Positions 40,838-50,753 of a DNA stretch of 64,000 nt are shown here, in pieces. A program made the position numbers and the translations under genes. This stretch comes from an uncultured Pseudothermotoga sp. (GTDB taxonomy: Bacteria > Thermotogota > Thermotogae > Thermotogales > DSM-5069): the NCBI GenBank assembly GCA_937995655.1, contig CALKJI010000006.1, forward strand, positions 1-64,000. Reading direction: 5' to 3'. Positions within the stretch are counted from its first letter, which is position 1. Every line of letters starts with the position of its first letter. A model generated the notes under the pieces. It was not told where the DNA came from and made no database searches. It saw nothing but the letters and a program-made list of their open reading frames with translations.

Positions 40838-41461
40838 TTGAATATAAAGTATCGTTTGAGGACTAAGAGAGTTGAGGAACTTGTGAATCTTGCGCAAGCG
40901 GGGCTCAAAGAAGCTCTTGATCTTCTGGTTGAAAAATATTATCCCATGGTCATAAAGATATCTTCAAGGTATTATGCACCATGGGCTGAGTTTCAAGACT
41001 TGGTGCAGAATGGATTGGTCGGTCTGATCAAGGCTGTTTATTATTATCAACCAGACAAAAGTGGTTTTTCTTCATTCGCTTGGAGAAGTATTGAATCTGA
41101 GTTGAAGTCCTTTTTGACATTTTTGAATCGAAAGAAAAACAGAATGCTTACAGATGCAGTGAGTGTAGATCTGCTCACTAGTGAAGATTCTGAAGAGACG
41201 GGCTATTCCCTCGAAGATCTTTCATTCTCTACGGCACGTCAAGCAATAGCAAGTTTGATCATGGAAAGGATTAACGATCATTTGTCAGATTTGGAGGTTC
41301 AGATAATCCAAATGTGGATCGATGGAACAAGTTATGAGCAAATAGAACAGCAGCTGGGTGTCAATTTCAAGAAGGTGGATAATACTGTACAGAAACTTAA
41401 AAGGACGTTGAAGGAGAGGGTAGATCCGCTACTTTTGAGAATGTTCTTTGATGAACTCTAA
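40838..41461 (+). CDS. Sigma-70 family factor, SigH-like
   Basis: This 207-residue protein starts at a TTG. Region 2 is clear: EALDLLVEKYYPMVIKIS, then FQDLVQNGLVGLIKAVYYYQPDKSGFSSFAWRS. Region 4 is reduced but present: LSDLEVQIIQMWIDGTSYEQIEQQLGV with the helix-turn-helix and NTVQKLKRTL. The outline fits the stationary-phase SigH/Spo0H group. It is co-transcribed with the HAD phosphatase; no anti-sigma gene is adjacent. It overlaps the opposing TPR gene by 4 nt at the 3' end. Confidence 0.88.
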   Translation: MNIKYRLRTKRVEELVNLAQAGLKEALDLLVEKYYPMVIKISSRYYAPWAEFQDLVQNGLVGLIKAVYYYQPDKSGFSSFAWRSIESELKSFLTFLNRKKNRMLTDAVSVDLLTSEDSEETGYSLEDLSFSTARQAIASLIMERINDHLSDLEVQIIQMWIDGTSYEQIEQQLGVNFKKVDNTVQKLKRTLKERVDPLLLRMFFDEL

Positions 41462-41937
41462 GGTTTTTTCCACTCTTTTCTGAGATTTTCAAGTTTCTCA
41501 AGAACTCCGTACTCGCTGAGTTCTTCGAGCAATGCCATATCATTTATATTTGAGACATACAGATCAACGGCCTTAAAGAATTCTTCTAAAGCAAGGTGGC
41601 AAATGATAAGCATAGCTGTGATTCTGTGGTCTTTCATACCAATTTCTATAGCCCTGAGGAGCAAGAGTTTGGCATTGTCATACCTTTCCAGGTTCAAAAG
41701 TGTGGATGCTAAGTTTACATAAGCCGGTGCGTAATCTTTGTCGAGTTCGATTGCCCTTTGGTAGCATTCGATTGCCTTTGCAGTCTTTTCCATCCTTCTG
41801 TACACATTGCCTAGATTGTTCCAAACTTCTGGACTCTGATGTAGGTTCAGACACTGTTTATAGAGTTCTTCAGCCTCGTTTAGTTCACCCTTTTCAGCCG
41901 CTTTGTAAGCCTTTTTGAACAATTCTTCAAAATTCAT
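41458..41937 (-). CDS. TPR protein
   Basis: This 159-residue protein consists of tetratricopeptide repeats: AYKAAEKGELNEAEELYKQCL, then PEVWNNLGNVYRRMEKTAKAI, APAYVNLASTLLNLERYDNA, and a fourth degenerate one. No signal peptide. It is the final gene of the long aspS operon, overlapping the preceding gene by 4 nt and the sigma factor gene on the other strand by 4 nt. It probably is a scaffold for protein contacts; the partner may be the secreted propeller-type protein encoded upstream (inference). Confidence 0.85.
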   Translation of the reverse strand: MNFEELFKKAYKAAEKGELNEAEELYKQCLNLHQSPEVWNNLGNVYRRMEKTAKAIECYQRAIELDKDYAPAYVNLASTLLNLERYDNAKLLLLRAIEIGMKDHRITAMLIICHLALEEFFKAVDLYVSNINDMALLEELSEYGVLEKLENLRKEWKKP

Positions 41938-43541
41938 TTGATCAATCTCCTTGTGTAGTAAATGGTGTCTGAATACAGTTCGTTACCAAACCTGATCTGT
42001 ACCGTGACCGGTGTTATGTCAGATGGAAGTGGCCTTGTACGTCTAAAGGTGACCTTCCATATGGGCTGCCACAGATCAACGGGTGAGGCGATCGAACCAG
42101 TACCACCACTGAGGAGGACAAATTCGGTGGCTGGTGAGTTTGTGAAGATTTTTACGTTCTTTCCACGCAAGGTCACGATATCCGTTTTTCTCCAAGTATT
42201 TGGTAAATCTTGGAAGAAAACGCCATATACCTGTCCTCTTTTTATGAAAGGAAGGATCTTCTCAAAGAAGTTTTGGTCGGCTTTCAACCATTGCAGCTTC
42301 TCGTATTGCGTCGAGATATTGAAGAAGACAGGTCCGCCACCTTCTCGTACCTCTAAAAAATCTTTCACATAAGGTACCAGATCCCCAAAGATATTTTCTA
42401 CTCTGACAAGTAAGTTGATATTGTCATTCTCAAAACTGAGAGTATCGATTTTAACTATGAGTGGCTCTTGAGACTTCATGGGTTGTATTGTAACCATGAC
42501 CTTTTTCCAGTTTATCAAGATCAGGTATGGATAGAGATATTCAAAAAGCATTGTACCGTCTTGTGTTTTATAGAACTCGTACAATCCGTTATCCCGAAGG
42601 AGTGCTAATTTTCCATCCGTCGTCAATATGATGGGGTCTGTATGAATACTCACTTCAAAACACCAGGCACCGTAAGAGGGATAGGATTTGATCTTTCTGA
42701 AGGAAAAGTCATAGTACACCAGCTGGTTTTTCATCACATCGAGAATCCAAAAACCATATGGTGTCAGTTCTATGTCGTTGATGATATAGAAATCGTCCAG
42801 GAAAATAAAAGTTACGGATTTTCCATCATATATGAAAATTCTGTCTACATCGCTACCCCAAAGTCTTCCAGCTCTGTCAAAACCTGCAAGTATGGGGTTT
42901 ACAAAGTCGTCAAAGATGATCTTTTCCGATTGATTTTCTATGTCGTACTCAACCAATTTTTTGTCTCCACTGACATAGAGTTTTCCAGAACGAGAAACCG
43001 CCAAACTATTTGGTGATATAGTGGTTTTGAAGATTAAATAACTTCCTTCTTGGGTCAGTATCAATCTTTTATTCACTTTATCAGCAACGATCAAGGAATT
43101 GTTCAAGAAAGCAGCGGCATTGACCGTGTAGAAGTATTCTGTACCTTTCTGAAAACCTGAAAATACTATGGATTCGTCAAAGACGGTTGGGGTAGAAAAC
43201 TCAACTGGTTTTTGAAGTGCTTCGATCTCTTTCAACAACGAGATAACTTCAGATCTGCCAGGGCTAATAACAAGGACAGTTCTTAGATCTTCTTGTGCCT
43301 TTTCCACTGCGCGCATGTCTATGTCTACCTTGGAGGTGAAAAACCAAAACTCAGGTATGTCGGAAACATAAATCAAACCTGACAGTGCATCGTCCATGAG
43401 AGACCTTGCCTTTGCTACATCTCCCTCGTACCAGAAGGAAAGTGCTTGAGAAAAAATCTCTCGAGCTTGCTCTTCGTTGATGATTGAAAAAGCCATGATA
43501 GATATGATGAGTGCAGAGAAGATCAGAATGGTTTTTTTCAT
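41934..43541 (-). CDS. Secreted TPR/beta-propeller-like protein of unknown function
   Basis: This 535-residue protein has a signal peptide (residues 1-17, ILIFSALIISIMAF). Residues ~20-105 resemble TPR helices (EQAREIFSQALSFWYEGDVAKAR). Residues ~120-330 contain repeated beta-strand units of NHL or propeller type (LIVADKVNKRLILTQEG, LYVSGDKKLVEYDIENQ, LWGSDVDRIFIYDG, FWILDVMKNQLVYYD). The C-terminal ~180 residues (LLVRVENIFGDLVPYVKDF...) may be a degenerate vWA or beta domain. It lies between plsY and the TPR gene, overlapping both by 4 nt. I do not know the function. Confidence 0.65.
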   Translation of the reverse strand: MKKTILIFSALIISIMAFSIINEEQAREIFSQALSFWYEGDVAKARSLMDDALSGLIYVSDIPEFWFFTSKVDIDMRAVEKAQEDLRTVLVISPGRSEVISLLKEIEALQKPVEFSTPTVFDESIVFSGFQKGTEYFYTVNAAAFLNNSLIVADKVNKRLILTQEGSYLIFKTTISPNSLAVSRSGKLYVSGDKKLVEYDIENQSEKIIFDDFVNPILAGFDRAGRLWGSDVDRIFIYDGKSVTFIFLDDFYIINDIELTPYGFWILDVMKNQLVYYDFSFRKIKSYPSYGAWCFEVSIHTDPIILTTDGKLALLRDNGLYEFYKTQDGTMLFEYLYPYLILINWKKVMVTIQPMKSQEPLIVKIDTLSFENDNINLLVRVENIFGDLVPYVKDFLEVREGGGPVFFNISTQYEKLQWLKADQNFFEKILPFIKRGQVYGVFFQDLPNTWRKTDIVTLRGKNVKIFTNSPATEFVLLSGGTGSIASPVDLWQPIWKVTFRRTRPLPSDITPVTVQIRFGNELYSDTIYYTRRLIK

Positions 43542-44146
43542 GATGGACGCCTCTTTTTGAAGATGGCTATCAAATCTGTTTTTCTCTCAGAATGATTTAT
43601 CAATCTCTCTATGTTGTCGGCATGTCTCAATGTGGATAGTGTCGCCAGTAACAAGAACAGTACAGCAAAATCTTTGTTGAAGAAATAGGCTATAAAAGCC
43701 GCAGCATACATACCTACTATCGAGCCGAGAGATACGTATTTTGTCCACAAAATGATGGATAACCAGCTCGTAAGAAATACAAAGCCAGAGATGGGAACCA
43801 AGGCAAAGAATGCACCAGTGGTGCTAGCCACACCTTTTCCACCTTTGAACTTCAAGAAAATGGGAAAGTCATGTCCCAATACCACAAATATCGTTGCAAT
43901 TCCGATATAATATAAGTTCTGATCGAATATTCTTGAGATTATGAGTATTGGAACAAAGGATTTGAGGGCGTCGAAGATCATTGACATTACACCGATCACT
44001 GGTCCAGCCGCTCTCAAAGCGTTCGTACCGCCCACATTGCCACTGCCTACGTTTCTGACATCTACCTTTTTCAACTTTGGAAGCAAGTAACTAAAAGGTA
44101 TTGAACCACAAAGATAACAGACCAGACCGACTATGAAATAATTCAT
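43538..44146 (-). CDS. plsY: Glycerol-3-phosphate acyltransferase PlsY
   Basis: This 202-residue membrane protein transfers acyl groups from acyl-phosphate to glycerol-3-phosphate, the first step of phospholipid synthesis. All three family motifs are visible: GSIPFSYLL, VGSGNVGGTNALRAAG (residues ~33-48) and FLKFKGGKGVASTTG (residues ~100-113). About five membrane segments. It overlaps der (upstream) and the propeller-like gene (downstream) by 4 nt each. Confidence 0.95.
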   Translation of the reverse strand: MNYFIVGLVCYLCGSIPFSYLLPKLKKVDVRNVGSGNVGGTNALRAAGPVIGVMSMIFDALKSFVPILIISRIFDQNLYYIGIATIFVVLGHDFPIFLKFKGGKGVASTTGAFFALVPISGFVFLTSWLSIILWTKYVSLGSIVGMYAAAFIAYFFNKDFAVLFLLLATLSTLRHADNIERLINHSERKTDLIAIFKKRRPS

Positions 44147-45459
44147 CTTTTTTCCCTACCTTTGAAATCAATCTTCAAAGGTGCACCTGTAAAGGGGTCT
44201 ATGCTCTCTCTGATCAATCTCTGCAAGGTCCTTTTGATATTATCGTCTGTGAGTTCTTTTTTGTTAACTTGAACGAGAAATTCTGGCGGTTTTGTTTTCA
44301 CTTGTCTTATGGAATATATTCTGAGATCTCCTCTTGAAAAGTTTGGTGAGAGCAGTGGAAGCTGTGATACGAGCTTACCAAGCTCTTCTTGGTTGATCTT
44401 TCTTGTATAGGACTCGTAGGCCTCTAAAATAGCATCGGTTAGTTGCTTCAGTCCAATCTTTTTTGTTGCGCTGGTAAAGATAAGACGGCAAAAACTTGCA
44501 AAGGGCATCTGATTTAGAAATATTTCTTCGTACTCTTTCTTAGAAACATTACTCAGGTCGAATTTGTTCATCACACAAACCATGGCTTTGCCATTGCTCA
44601 AGATGAAATCTGCAATCTTTTTATCTTGTTGTGTTATACCTTCTGCTGCATCCATGAGTAGCAGAACTATATCAGCTAACTCTATTGCTTTGATCGTTCT
44701 ATTGATGCTAAAGTATTCAATTGTTTTTCTTTGGATTCTGCTCTTGCGCCTCATTCCAGCGGTGTCGACGAAAGTGAATTCCTTACCTGAAAGAGTTATT
44801 GTTTCATCGATGGCATCTCTAGTTGTACCTGGAATGGGAGTAACGTTCGAACGTTCCTGACCGATCAGTGCATTGAACAGAGAAGATTTTCCAACATTGG
44901 GTTTACCAACTATGGCGATAGTAGGTGCTGGCTCTTTTTGAGTTTTTTCCAAGACAACCTTTTCATCTTTGAGAATCTTTAAGATCTTTTCAACAAGTTC
45001 ATCTGTGTTCTTTCCATGTTGCGCTGAAACGATTATATAGTCATCAAAACCAAGTCTGAGTATATCAGACATATTCTTTTCAACAGCAGAAATATTCTCT
45101 GCTTTGTTTATCACCAGCAAGATCTTCTTACCAAGTTTTCTGAGTTGGGTTGCCACGTACTCATCATCGGAGGTGATGCCGTTTCTCCCATCGACGACGA
45201 AGAGTATCAGATCTGCTTGCTGGAAAGTCTCGAAGGCTTTGTTTTTCATGGCTGAAAGAATCACATCGTCGGTTTTTTCAAAGACACCACAGGTATCATA
45301 CAAAGTAAAGGCGGTCTCGTCATAAACGACGAGACCTTTTATAGAATCACGTGTGACGCCTTCTACCTTTTCTGTTATTGCTTTGCGTTTGCCTATCAGC
45401 CTGTTGAAGAGAGTAGATTTTCCAACGTTGGTCCTACCTGCAATGACAACGACTGCCAT
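44143..45459 (-). CDS. der: Ribosome-assembly GTPase Der (EngA)
   Basis: This 438-residue protein has tandem GTPase domains and a C-terminal KH-like domain, the unique Der layout. G1 motifs are GRTNVGKST (residue ~8) and GKPNVGKSS (~185); DTCG and DTAG are the two G3 motifs; NKAE and NKFD the two G4 motifs. It acts in maturation of the 50S subunit. The start abuts rpsA and the stop overlaps plsY by 4 nt. Confidence 0.96.
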   Translation of the reverse strand: MAVVVIAGRTNVGKSTLFNRLIGKRKAITEKVEGVTRDSIKGLVVYDETAFTLYDTCGVFEKTDDVILSAMKNKAFETFQQADLILFVVDGRNGITSDDEYVATQLRKLGKKILLVINKAENISAVEKNMSDILRLGFDDYIIVSAQHGKNTDELVEKILKILKDEKVVLEKTQKEPAPTIAIVGKPNVGKSSLFNALIGQERSNVTPIPGTTRDAIDETITLSGKEFTFVDTAGMRRKSRIQRKTIEYFSINRTIKAIELADIVLLLMDAAEGITQQDKKIADFILSNGKAMVCVMNKFDLSNVSKKEYEEIFLNQMPFASFCRLIFTSATKKIGLKQLTDAILEAYESYTRKINQEELGKLVSQLPLLSPNFSRGDLRIYSIRQVKTKPPEFLVQVNKKELTDDNIKRTLQRLIRESIDPFTGAPLKIDFKGREKR

Positions 45460-47078
45460 CAGCCTTTCATCCTGTCACCAAGTGTTTTCTGACTCGATTT
45501 TTCACTTATCTTGCTTTTGTATTCTTCGTATGCCCTTTTCTCTTCAAGTTTCTTTTGACTGACCAATACCTTTCTCCGCTCGGGAATCAATCTGAGAACA
45601 AGAACCTCTAATTCATCTCCCTCTTTGAGGTTCTCTGAAGCATGTCCTGAAGGCATGAGACCTTCGACTGAGAAATCTTTTAAGATCACTATGAACCCAG
45701 AGTTCACCTTTGATTTGACTGTTGCTTTTACGACTGAATTCTCAGTCAATTTTGTCAGAACCTCTTCCCAGGGATCAGGTAACAGTTGTTTCACACTCAA
45801 TCTCATTCGCCTTTGTTGTGAATCAATGGATAAGATCTTGACTTGAATCTTTTGCTTTTCTTTGAAAAGCTCAGATGGATCTTTTATTTTGTTCCAAGAC
45901 AATTCTGATTTTGGTACAAACCCGCTGACTCCGTCTTCTATTTCAACTATGACTCCTGTTGATAGAACTCTTTGTACAGTGCCATTCACAACACTGCCTT
46001 CGGAGTATTTCTGGTTTATATCTTCCCACGGATCTCCTTTTGCTTTTTTGTAACTCAGTGCTATCCTGCGTTTCTGATCATCCAATTCCACAACTTCAGC
46101 TTGGATAACTTGCCCAACTTTGAAATATTTGTGAAGATCAGCCTTCTTACTTCCCCAGAATATTTCCGAGATGTGTATCAAACCATCCAGACCTGGTTCG
46201 AGGTTTACAAATATTCCAAATGGCAGGATGCTCTTTACAGTACCTTGAACTGTCGTACCAACGGGATATTTTTCCATCACCTTCGACCAGGGATCTGGTT
46301 CCAATGCTTTCAAACTGACGGTAACTGAAGATCTCGCTTGGTCCATCTCGATTATCTTGACCTTTATCTTCTCTCCTCTCTTGAGTACATCCCTTGCCGA
46401 AAGAGAGGGATCATGAGATATTTCAGAGTTTGGCAAAAATCCTTTGACGGGTCCAAAATTGATTATTGCATGTGTATCAGTAATTTGTTCTACGGTACCT
46501 TCGACCTGATCTTGTACCTTGTGTGTTCTGAAGAACTCTTCTTTCAGCTGATCTATTAGAACTCTTCTTGAAACCACTATTCTTTGACGTTTGCGATCTA
46601 AGAAATATTCTGTGATCAGAAAGTCCATCTCTGTTTCTGGGATCGGCTGGTCCCTCTTCAGCATTGATTGAGAACCAGGCAGGAAAGCATCGAAAATCCC
46701 ATAGATTGTTACTTGGTAACCCCCAGGGACTGCTTGTGTTATCTTACCTTTGATTGGCGTCTTAGACTCGTATGCCTTTTTCAACAAGTTTCTCATTTCT
46801 CTTGTATAGGGCTTTCTCTCTGAGAGAAGTGCGTATCCTTCTTCGTCGTTTATCTTGAGAATCTGGGCTTTGATCTTTTGACCGATTGAATATTCGGTGG
46901 CTGGGCGGACCAACTCTGTCTGAGGTATCAATCCTTCCCCTTTGCCACCGAAGTCTACGGAGATACCTTCAGCAGGATTTATTCTTGTTACAGTCGCCTC
47001 GACAACTTGACCCGGTGTGTTCTCAATGAAGTCTAAATACTCTTGAAAATTTTCCATCTTTTCGTTTTTCTCACTCAT
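45459..47078 (-). CDS. rpsA: Ribosomal protein S1-like protein with six S1 repeats
   Basis: This 539-residue protein has six recognisable S1 RNA-binding repeats: VVEATVTRINPAEGISVDFG, PIKGKITQAVPGGYQVTIYG, QVEGTVEQITDTHAIINFG, TVQGTVKSILPFGIFVNLEP, VVNGTVQRVLSTGVIVEIED and VVKATVKSKVNSGFIVILKD. It binds mRNA on the 30S subunit. It overlaps ispH by 4 nt and der by 1 nt. The ispH-rpsA neighbourhood is widespread; in some clostridia the two are fused. Confidence 0.93.
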   Translation of the reverse strand: MSEKNEKMENFQEYLDFIENTPGQVVEATVTRINPAEGISVDFGGKGEGLIPQTELVRPATEYSIGQKIKAQILKINDEEGYALLSERKPYTREMRNLLKKAYESKTPIKGKITQAVPGGYQVTIYGIFDAFLPGSQSMLKRDQPIPETEMDFLITEYFLDRKRQRIVVSRRVLIDQLKEEFFRTHKVQDQVEGTVEQITDTHAIINFGPVKGFLPNSEISHDPSLSARDVLKRGEKIKVKIIEMDQARSSVTVSLKALEPDPWSKVMEKYPVGTTVQGTVKSILPFGIFVNLEPGLDGLIHISEIFWGSKKADLHKYFKVGQVIQAEVVELDDQKRRIALSYKKAKGDPWEDINQKYSEGSVVNGTVQRVLSTGVIVEIEDGVSGFVPKSELSWNKIKDPSELFKEKQKIQVKILSIDSQQRRMRLSVKQLLPDPWEEVLTKLTENSVVKATVKSKVNSGFIVILKDFSVEGLMPSGHASENLKEGDELEVLVLRLIPERRKVLVSQKKLEEKRAYEEYKSKISEKSSQKTLGDRMKG

Positions 47079-47908
47079 TCCTTTTCCCTCCTAATAAGAA
47101 TTTTTTCGGTGAGTATTTTCACATCTTCTTGGGGTGTTGAAGTGCCAGTAACTATACCTACAGTTTTTATATCACTTAAATCAAATTCATCGATTTCAGA
47201 TGGTTCTTCTATGTGGACCGTTCTTGTTATCTGTGAAGCTATTTTAGCAAGTTTTGATGTATTAGAACTGTTTTTGCCTCCAAGGACAATCACAAGATCG
47301 CTCTGATGTGCTATCTCCTCTACCTGTGATTCTCTTTTTGCCGTCACATGACATATGGTATTCATAATTTTAAGCTCCTTAAAACTGGAAATTTCAATTG
47401 ATTTTTCAACAAATTTACGGAATTCCTTTACCGACATTGTCGTTTGTGATAAGATGCAAGTCTTTGTACTCAGGACTACTGGATCGGTTGTTATCGTGGC
47501 ATCTTGTACATAACCTGATAGAGCCTGCATCTCTGGATGGTTCTTTTTGCCGAATACTATGATTTTGTAGCCTTGTCTGTGCATTCTTTCTGCAGTAATG
47601 AACAATTTCATTACGATCGGACAAGTCGTATCTACTACTATTTTGAAGACCTTTCTTAACTCTTCCAATTGATTTTTTGGCACTCCATGCGCACGAATCA
47701 CCAGGACAGAACTCTTTGCATCATGTGGGATCTGGTCTTGTATCACCCTAACGCCTTTTTGCTCAAGTGACTTGATGACTGATTTGTTGTGGACGACTTC
47801 ACCAAGCGTGTAAATTCTTTCGTGGCTTTCGACCTTCGAATTGACCATCTGTAGAGCCCGCTGAACACCAAAACAGAATCCTATATCTTCAGCAACGATT
47901 ACTCTCAC
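47075..47908 (-). CDS. ispH: 4-hydroxy-3-methylbut-2-enyl diphosphate reductase IspH
   Basis: This 277-residue Fe-S enzyme is the last step of the MEP isoprenoid pathway. The three cluster cysteines are visible: C12 (GFCFGVQRAL), C96 (TTCPIV) and C186 (NTICHVTAKRE). H-x-G features IRAHGV and KKNHPEM give the substrate histidines. It overlaps cmk by 20 nt and rpsA by 4 nt, so it is co-expressed with translation genes. Confidence 0.95.
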   Translation of the reverse strand: MRVIVAEDIGFCFGVQRALQMVNSKVESHERIYTLGEVVHNKSVIKSLEQKGVRVIQDQIPHDAKSSVLVIRAHGVPKNQLEELRKVFKIVVDTTCPIVMKLFITAERMHRQGYKIIVFGKKNHPEMQALSGYVQDATITTDPVVLSTKTCILSQTTMSVKEFRKFVEKSIEISSFKELKIMNTICHVTAKRESQVEEIAHQSDLVIVLGGKNSSNTSKLAKIASQITRTVHIEEPSEIDEFDLSDIKTVGIVTGTSTPQEDVKILTEKILIRREKE

Positions 47909-48560
47909 AATCCATCCTCCTTGAGACGATCTGACAAATCTCTTCTACAACTTGTTCGATGCTCTTGCCTGTTGTGTCAATGATTATGGCATCTTCAGCT
48001 GGCTTCATTGGAGCAAAAGATCTTTTTGAATCCTGTTCATCTCGAAGTCTGATCAGGTTTGCCACTTCTTCAAATGTCAAATTCACTCCTTTTTCCTGCA
48101 ATTCTTTAAGCCTTCTTTTGACCCTTTCCTCAAAAGATGCGGTCAAAAAAATCTTGACCTGCGCATGTGGTAGAACAACCGTCCCTATGTCTCTTCCTTC
48201 AACAACAAATTGACCGTTTCTGCATATCTTTCTCTGAAGATCGGTGAGTCTTGAACGGACAGATGGATTGACAGCAAAATCTGAAGCAAGTTTCCCAGCT
48301 TGGGCTGACCTTATTTGGTCGGTTACCTTCGTACCATTCAGGTACAAGTCACCATCTTCATAGCGAAATTCTACATTATCCAGTGCATTAGATAGATCAT
48401 CTGAAGGTGAAAGATTCTTTGAATCCAAATAGAGTGCTACCGCTCTGTACATAGCTCCCGTGTCAAGATAGTTTATTTTGAGCCTGGCTGCCACAAGCTT
48501 CGCAACCGTGGATTTTCCAGCACCAGCAGGTCCATCTATGGCGATCAAAAACTCTTTCAA
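47889..48560 (-). CDS. cmk: Cytidylate kinase
   Basis: This is a 223-residue kinase that makes CDP and dCDP from the monophosphates with ATP. I chose the TTG at 48560 (MKEFLIAIDG) because GGAGGAGG lies 7-14 nt upstream; the listed ATG at 48584 lies before that site. P-loop DGPAGAGKST (residues 9-18), YLDTGAMYRA, and VEGRDIGTVV are typical Cmk elements. It follows the STAS gene directly and overlaps ispH by 20 nt. Confidence 0.94.
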   Translation of the reverse strand: MKEFLIAIDGPAGAGKSTVAKLVAARLKINYLDTGAMYRAVALYLDSKNLSPSDDLSNALDNVEFRYEDGDLYLNGTKVTDQIRSAQAGKLASDFAVNPSVRSRLTDLQRKICRNGQFVVEGRDIGTVVLPHAQVKIFLTASFEERVKRRLKELQEKGVNLTFEEVANLIRLRDEQDSKRSFAPMKPAEDAIIIDTTGKSIEQVVEEICQIVSRRMDCESNRC

Positions 48561-48561
48561 T

Positions 48562-48897
48562 TCATGCCTCCTCCGGCACGTCAACGATTTTGAAAACTTT
48601 ATCCAACCTGGTCATTTCAAAGATTCGCTTTACATTCTGTCTCAGTGAAGCTAGTATGAGCTCCTTTTCAAGGTTTCTTGCGTCTTTCAAAAGTGACACC
48701 ATTGTACCAAGTCCTGCACTATCGATGTATGGAACATTGGACATATCCAAGACTATCTTGGTATCTTTTGATTTTTCCAGTTGCTCTTTGATCGTCTTTT
48801 TGATTTCCGCAGAATGATAGGCATCGAAGTCTCCATCGATTTTACAGATCAACTTAGATTTTGCCTGTTCAAACTTCACAGTCACATCGTTCATCAT
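48562..48897 (-). CDS. STAS-domain anti-sigma-factor antagonist
   Basis: This 111-residue single STAS protein resembles SpoIIAA/RsbV. The motif LDMSNVPYIDSAGLGTMVSL (residues ~50-69) includes the serine that the partner kinase would phosphorylate (DSAGL). The start ATG at 48897 shares its A with the aspS stop (TGATG). No anti-sigma kinase is in the window; the SigH-like factor at 40838 could be a distant member of the same circuit (inference). Confidence 0.92.
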   Translation of the reverse strand: MMNDVTVKFEQAKSKLICKIDGDFDAYHSAEIKKTIKEQLEKSKDTKIVLDMSNVPYIDSAGLGTMVSLLKDARNLEKELILASLRQNVKRIFEMTRLDKVFKIVDVPEEA

Positions 48898-50642
48898 CAA
48901 TCGCCTCCAAGTTTTATTTTGAGTTCTTTCAATTGCCTTTCAGTAACAATGTCTGGCGCTCCAGTGAGCGGACAGACCCCGCTTGAAGTCTTTGGAAAGG
49001 CTATCACGTCTCTGATTGAAGAGACGTCGCAGATTATTGCGACCAACCTGTCCAACCCAAGAGCTATACCACCATGGGGCGGTGCACCGTATTGAAAGGC
49101 TTCCAGCAGAAAGCCGAATTTGATTTTGATTTCTTCCTCGGACAACTGCATAAGTTTGAAAACTTCCTTTTGGAGTTCTGCATTGTGAATTCTAACACTT
49201 CCTGAGCCAACCTCAAAACCGTTTATCACGATGTCATAAGATTGTGCCCTAATCTTTGAGAGGTCAGTATCTTTGTATTTTTCAAAGTCTTCCAAGTTTG
49301 GCATGGTGAAAGGATGATGTTGTGCTACAAATCTATTTTCTTCTTCACTGTATTCAAACATTGGAAAGTCTATCACCCAGAAGACATCGAAACCCGTTTT
49401 TAGATGAGAAAAGAATCTTTCACCAAGAATCTTTCTGATCTCTCCAAGCACGCTATTTACATTATTACTCTTGCCAACAGCGATGATGCAGACATCCTTT
49501 TGTTTCATTTGCAGGTTCTCTATGACTTCTCTGTAATTTTTCTCAAGATGCTTCAAAGCCGAACCGCGCAATGAATTGTCATGGAATGCAAACCAGAGAA
49601 TTCCACCAAGACCAAGAGATTTTGCAATTTCATCCAGTTCATCTACCAGTTTTCTGGTCATCTTCTCTGAAAAATCTTCCACTTTAAAGCCCTTAATGAC
49701 GTCCTTTTGTGCTAAAGCATTTGATATCAACTGATATTGTGAATCTTTGAAACAATGACTCAAGTCTTTGAACTCCATACCGATTCTTCGATCGGGTTTA
49801 TCTGAACCATAGGTATTCATGCAGTAGTCATAGGTGAGATAATCTAATTTCTCGGGGAGTTCCACTTCAAGTACCTGTTTGAAGACATATTTGAGCATAT
49901 TCTCGGTAGCATGTAGTACATCTTCTCTGGTGTTGAAAGACATCTCTATATCGATCTGTGTGAATTCTGGTTGTCTATCGGCTCTGAGGTCCTCATCGCG
50001 AAAGCATCTCACAATTTGGAAATATCTATCTAAACCACTTATCATCAGAAGTTGTTTGAAAAGTTGTGGGGACTGAGGCAAGGCATAAAATGTACCAGGT
50101 TTCAACCTTGACGGTACCAAGAAGTCTCTTGCACCTTCTGGAGTACTCTTTGTTAAGAAAGGCGTTTCAACTTCCACAAAACCCTGTGAGCTAAGGTAAG
50201 TTCTCACAGCTTGAGTAACCTTGTGCCTCATTATTATTCTGTCCATTGCCTCCTTCCTTCTCAGATCGATGTAACGATACTTTAACCTAACGTCTTCTGA
50301 AGGAAGTTTTGATTCTCCAGGATAGAATGGAAGGTCTTTCAGCGGAGATGAAAAAACAGTAATTTTTTCAGCTAGTACTTCAATTTCCCCTGTTGCCAGT
50401 TCCCTGTTCACAGTCTCTTTTGGCCTTTCTCTGACGGTTCCTTCAACTTGAACGACAGATTCTCTTCTAAGGTCGATTTGATTTTCAAAGGATAAAACAA
50501 CCTGGGTCAGGCCGTACCTATCGCGGAGCATAATGAACTTTACACCACCAAGATCTCTGATTCTGTCAATCCAACCTGCTAAAATGACCTTTTTACCAAC
50601 ATCCTGGACTCTAAGTTCACCACATGTGTGGGTCCTAAGCAT
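48897..50642 (-). CDS. aspS: Aspartyl-tRNA synthetase
   Basis: This 581-residue bacterial-type AspRS has an N-terminal OB-fold anticodon domain ([22 protein letters not shown]), then class II motif 2 ([18 protein letters not shown]) and motif 3 ([12 protein letters not shown]). The ~120-residue GAD-type insert between motifs 2 and 3 marks the bacterial form. Without gatCAB in view, discriminating status is unknown. It is first gene of the long leftward operon; start at ATG 50642 after AGGAGG. Confidence 0.96.
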   Translation of the reverse strand: MLRTHTCGELRVQDVGKKVILAGWIDRIRDLGGVKFIMLRDRYGLTQVVLSFENQIDLRRESVVQVEGTVRERPKETVNRELATGEIEVLAEKITVFSSPLKDLPFYPGESKLPSEDVRLKYRYIDLRRKEAMDRIIMRHKVTQAVRTYLSSQGFVEVETPFLTKSTPEGARDFLVPSRLKPGTFYALPQSPQLFKQLLMISGLDRYFQIVRCFRDEDLRADRQPEFTQIDIEMSFNTREDVLHATENMLKYVFKQVLEVELPEKLDYLTYDYCMNTYGSDKPDRRIGMEFKDLSHCFKDSQYQLISNALAQKDVIKGFKVEDFSEKMTRKLVDELDEIAKSLGLGGILWFAFHDNSLRGSALKHLEKNYREVIENLQMKQKDVCIIAVGKSNNVNSVLGEIRKILGERFFSHLKTGFDVFWVIDFPMFEYSEEENRFVAQHHPFTMPNLEDFEKYKDTDLSKIRAQSYDIVINGFEVGSGSVRIHNAELQKEVFKLMQLSEEEIKIKFGFLLEAFQYGAPPHGGIALGLDRLVAIICDVSSIRDVIAFPKTSSGVCPLTGAPDIVTERQLKELKIKLGGD

Positions 50643-50685
50643 TTTTCATCCTCCTATTTTCACCTTGAATACTATATCATTGTTC

Positions 50686-50714
50686 TTGAGAATAATATAT
50701 CACGCATGTATAAA
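50686..50714 (+). promoter_or_regulatory. Promoter of the second M3 peptidase gene
   Basis: -35 TTGAGA (50686-50691), 17-bp spacer, -10 TATAAA (50709-50714), about 40 nt before the GTG at 50754. Confidence 0.6.
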
Positions 50715-50753
50715 CTTAGAGATATACAATTAAAGAAACCAGGGGGTGTTTGT

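Noticed and set aside
50628-50753. Long N-terminal extension of the second M3 peptidase
   Set aside because: It runs through the promoter and into the aspS start; GTG 50754 has AGGGGGTG at good spacing.
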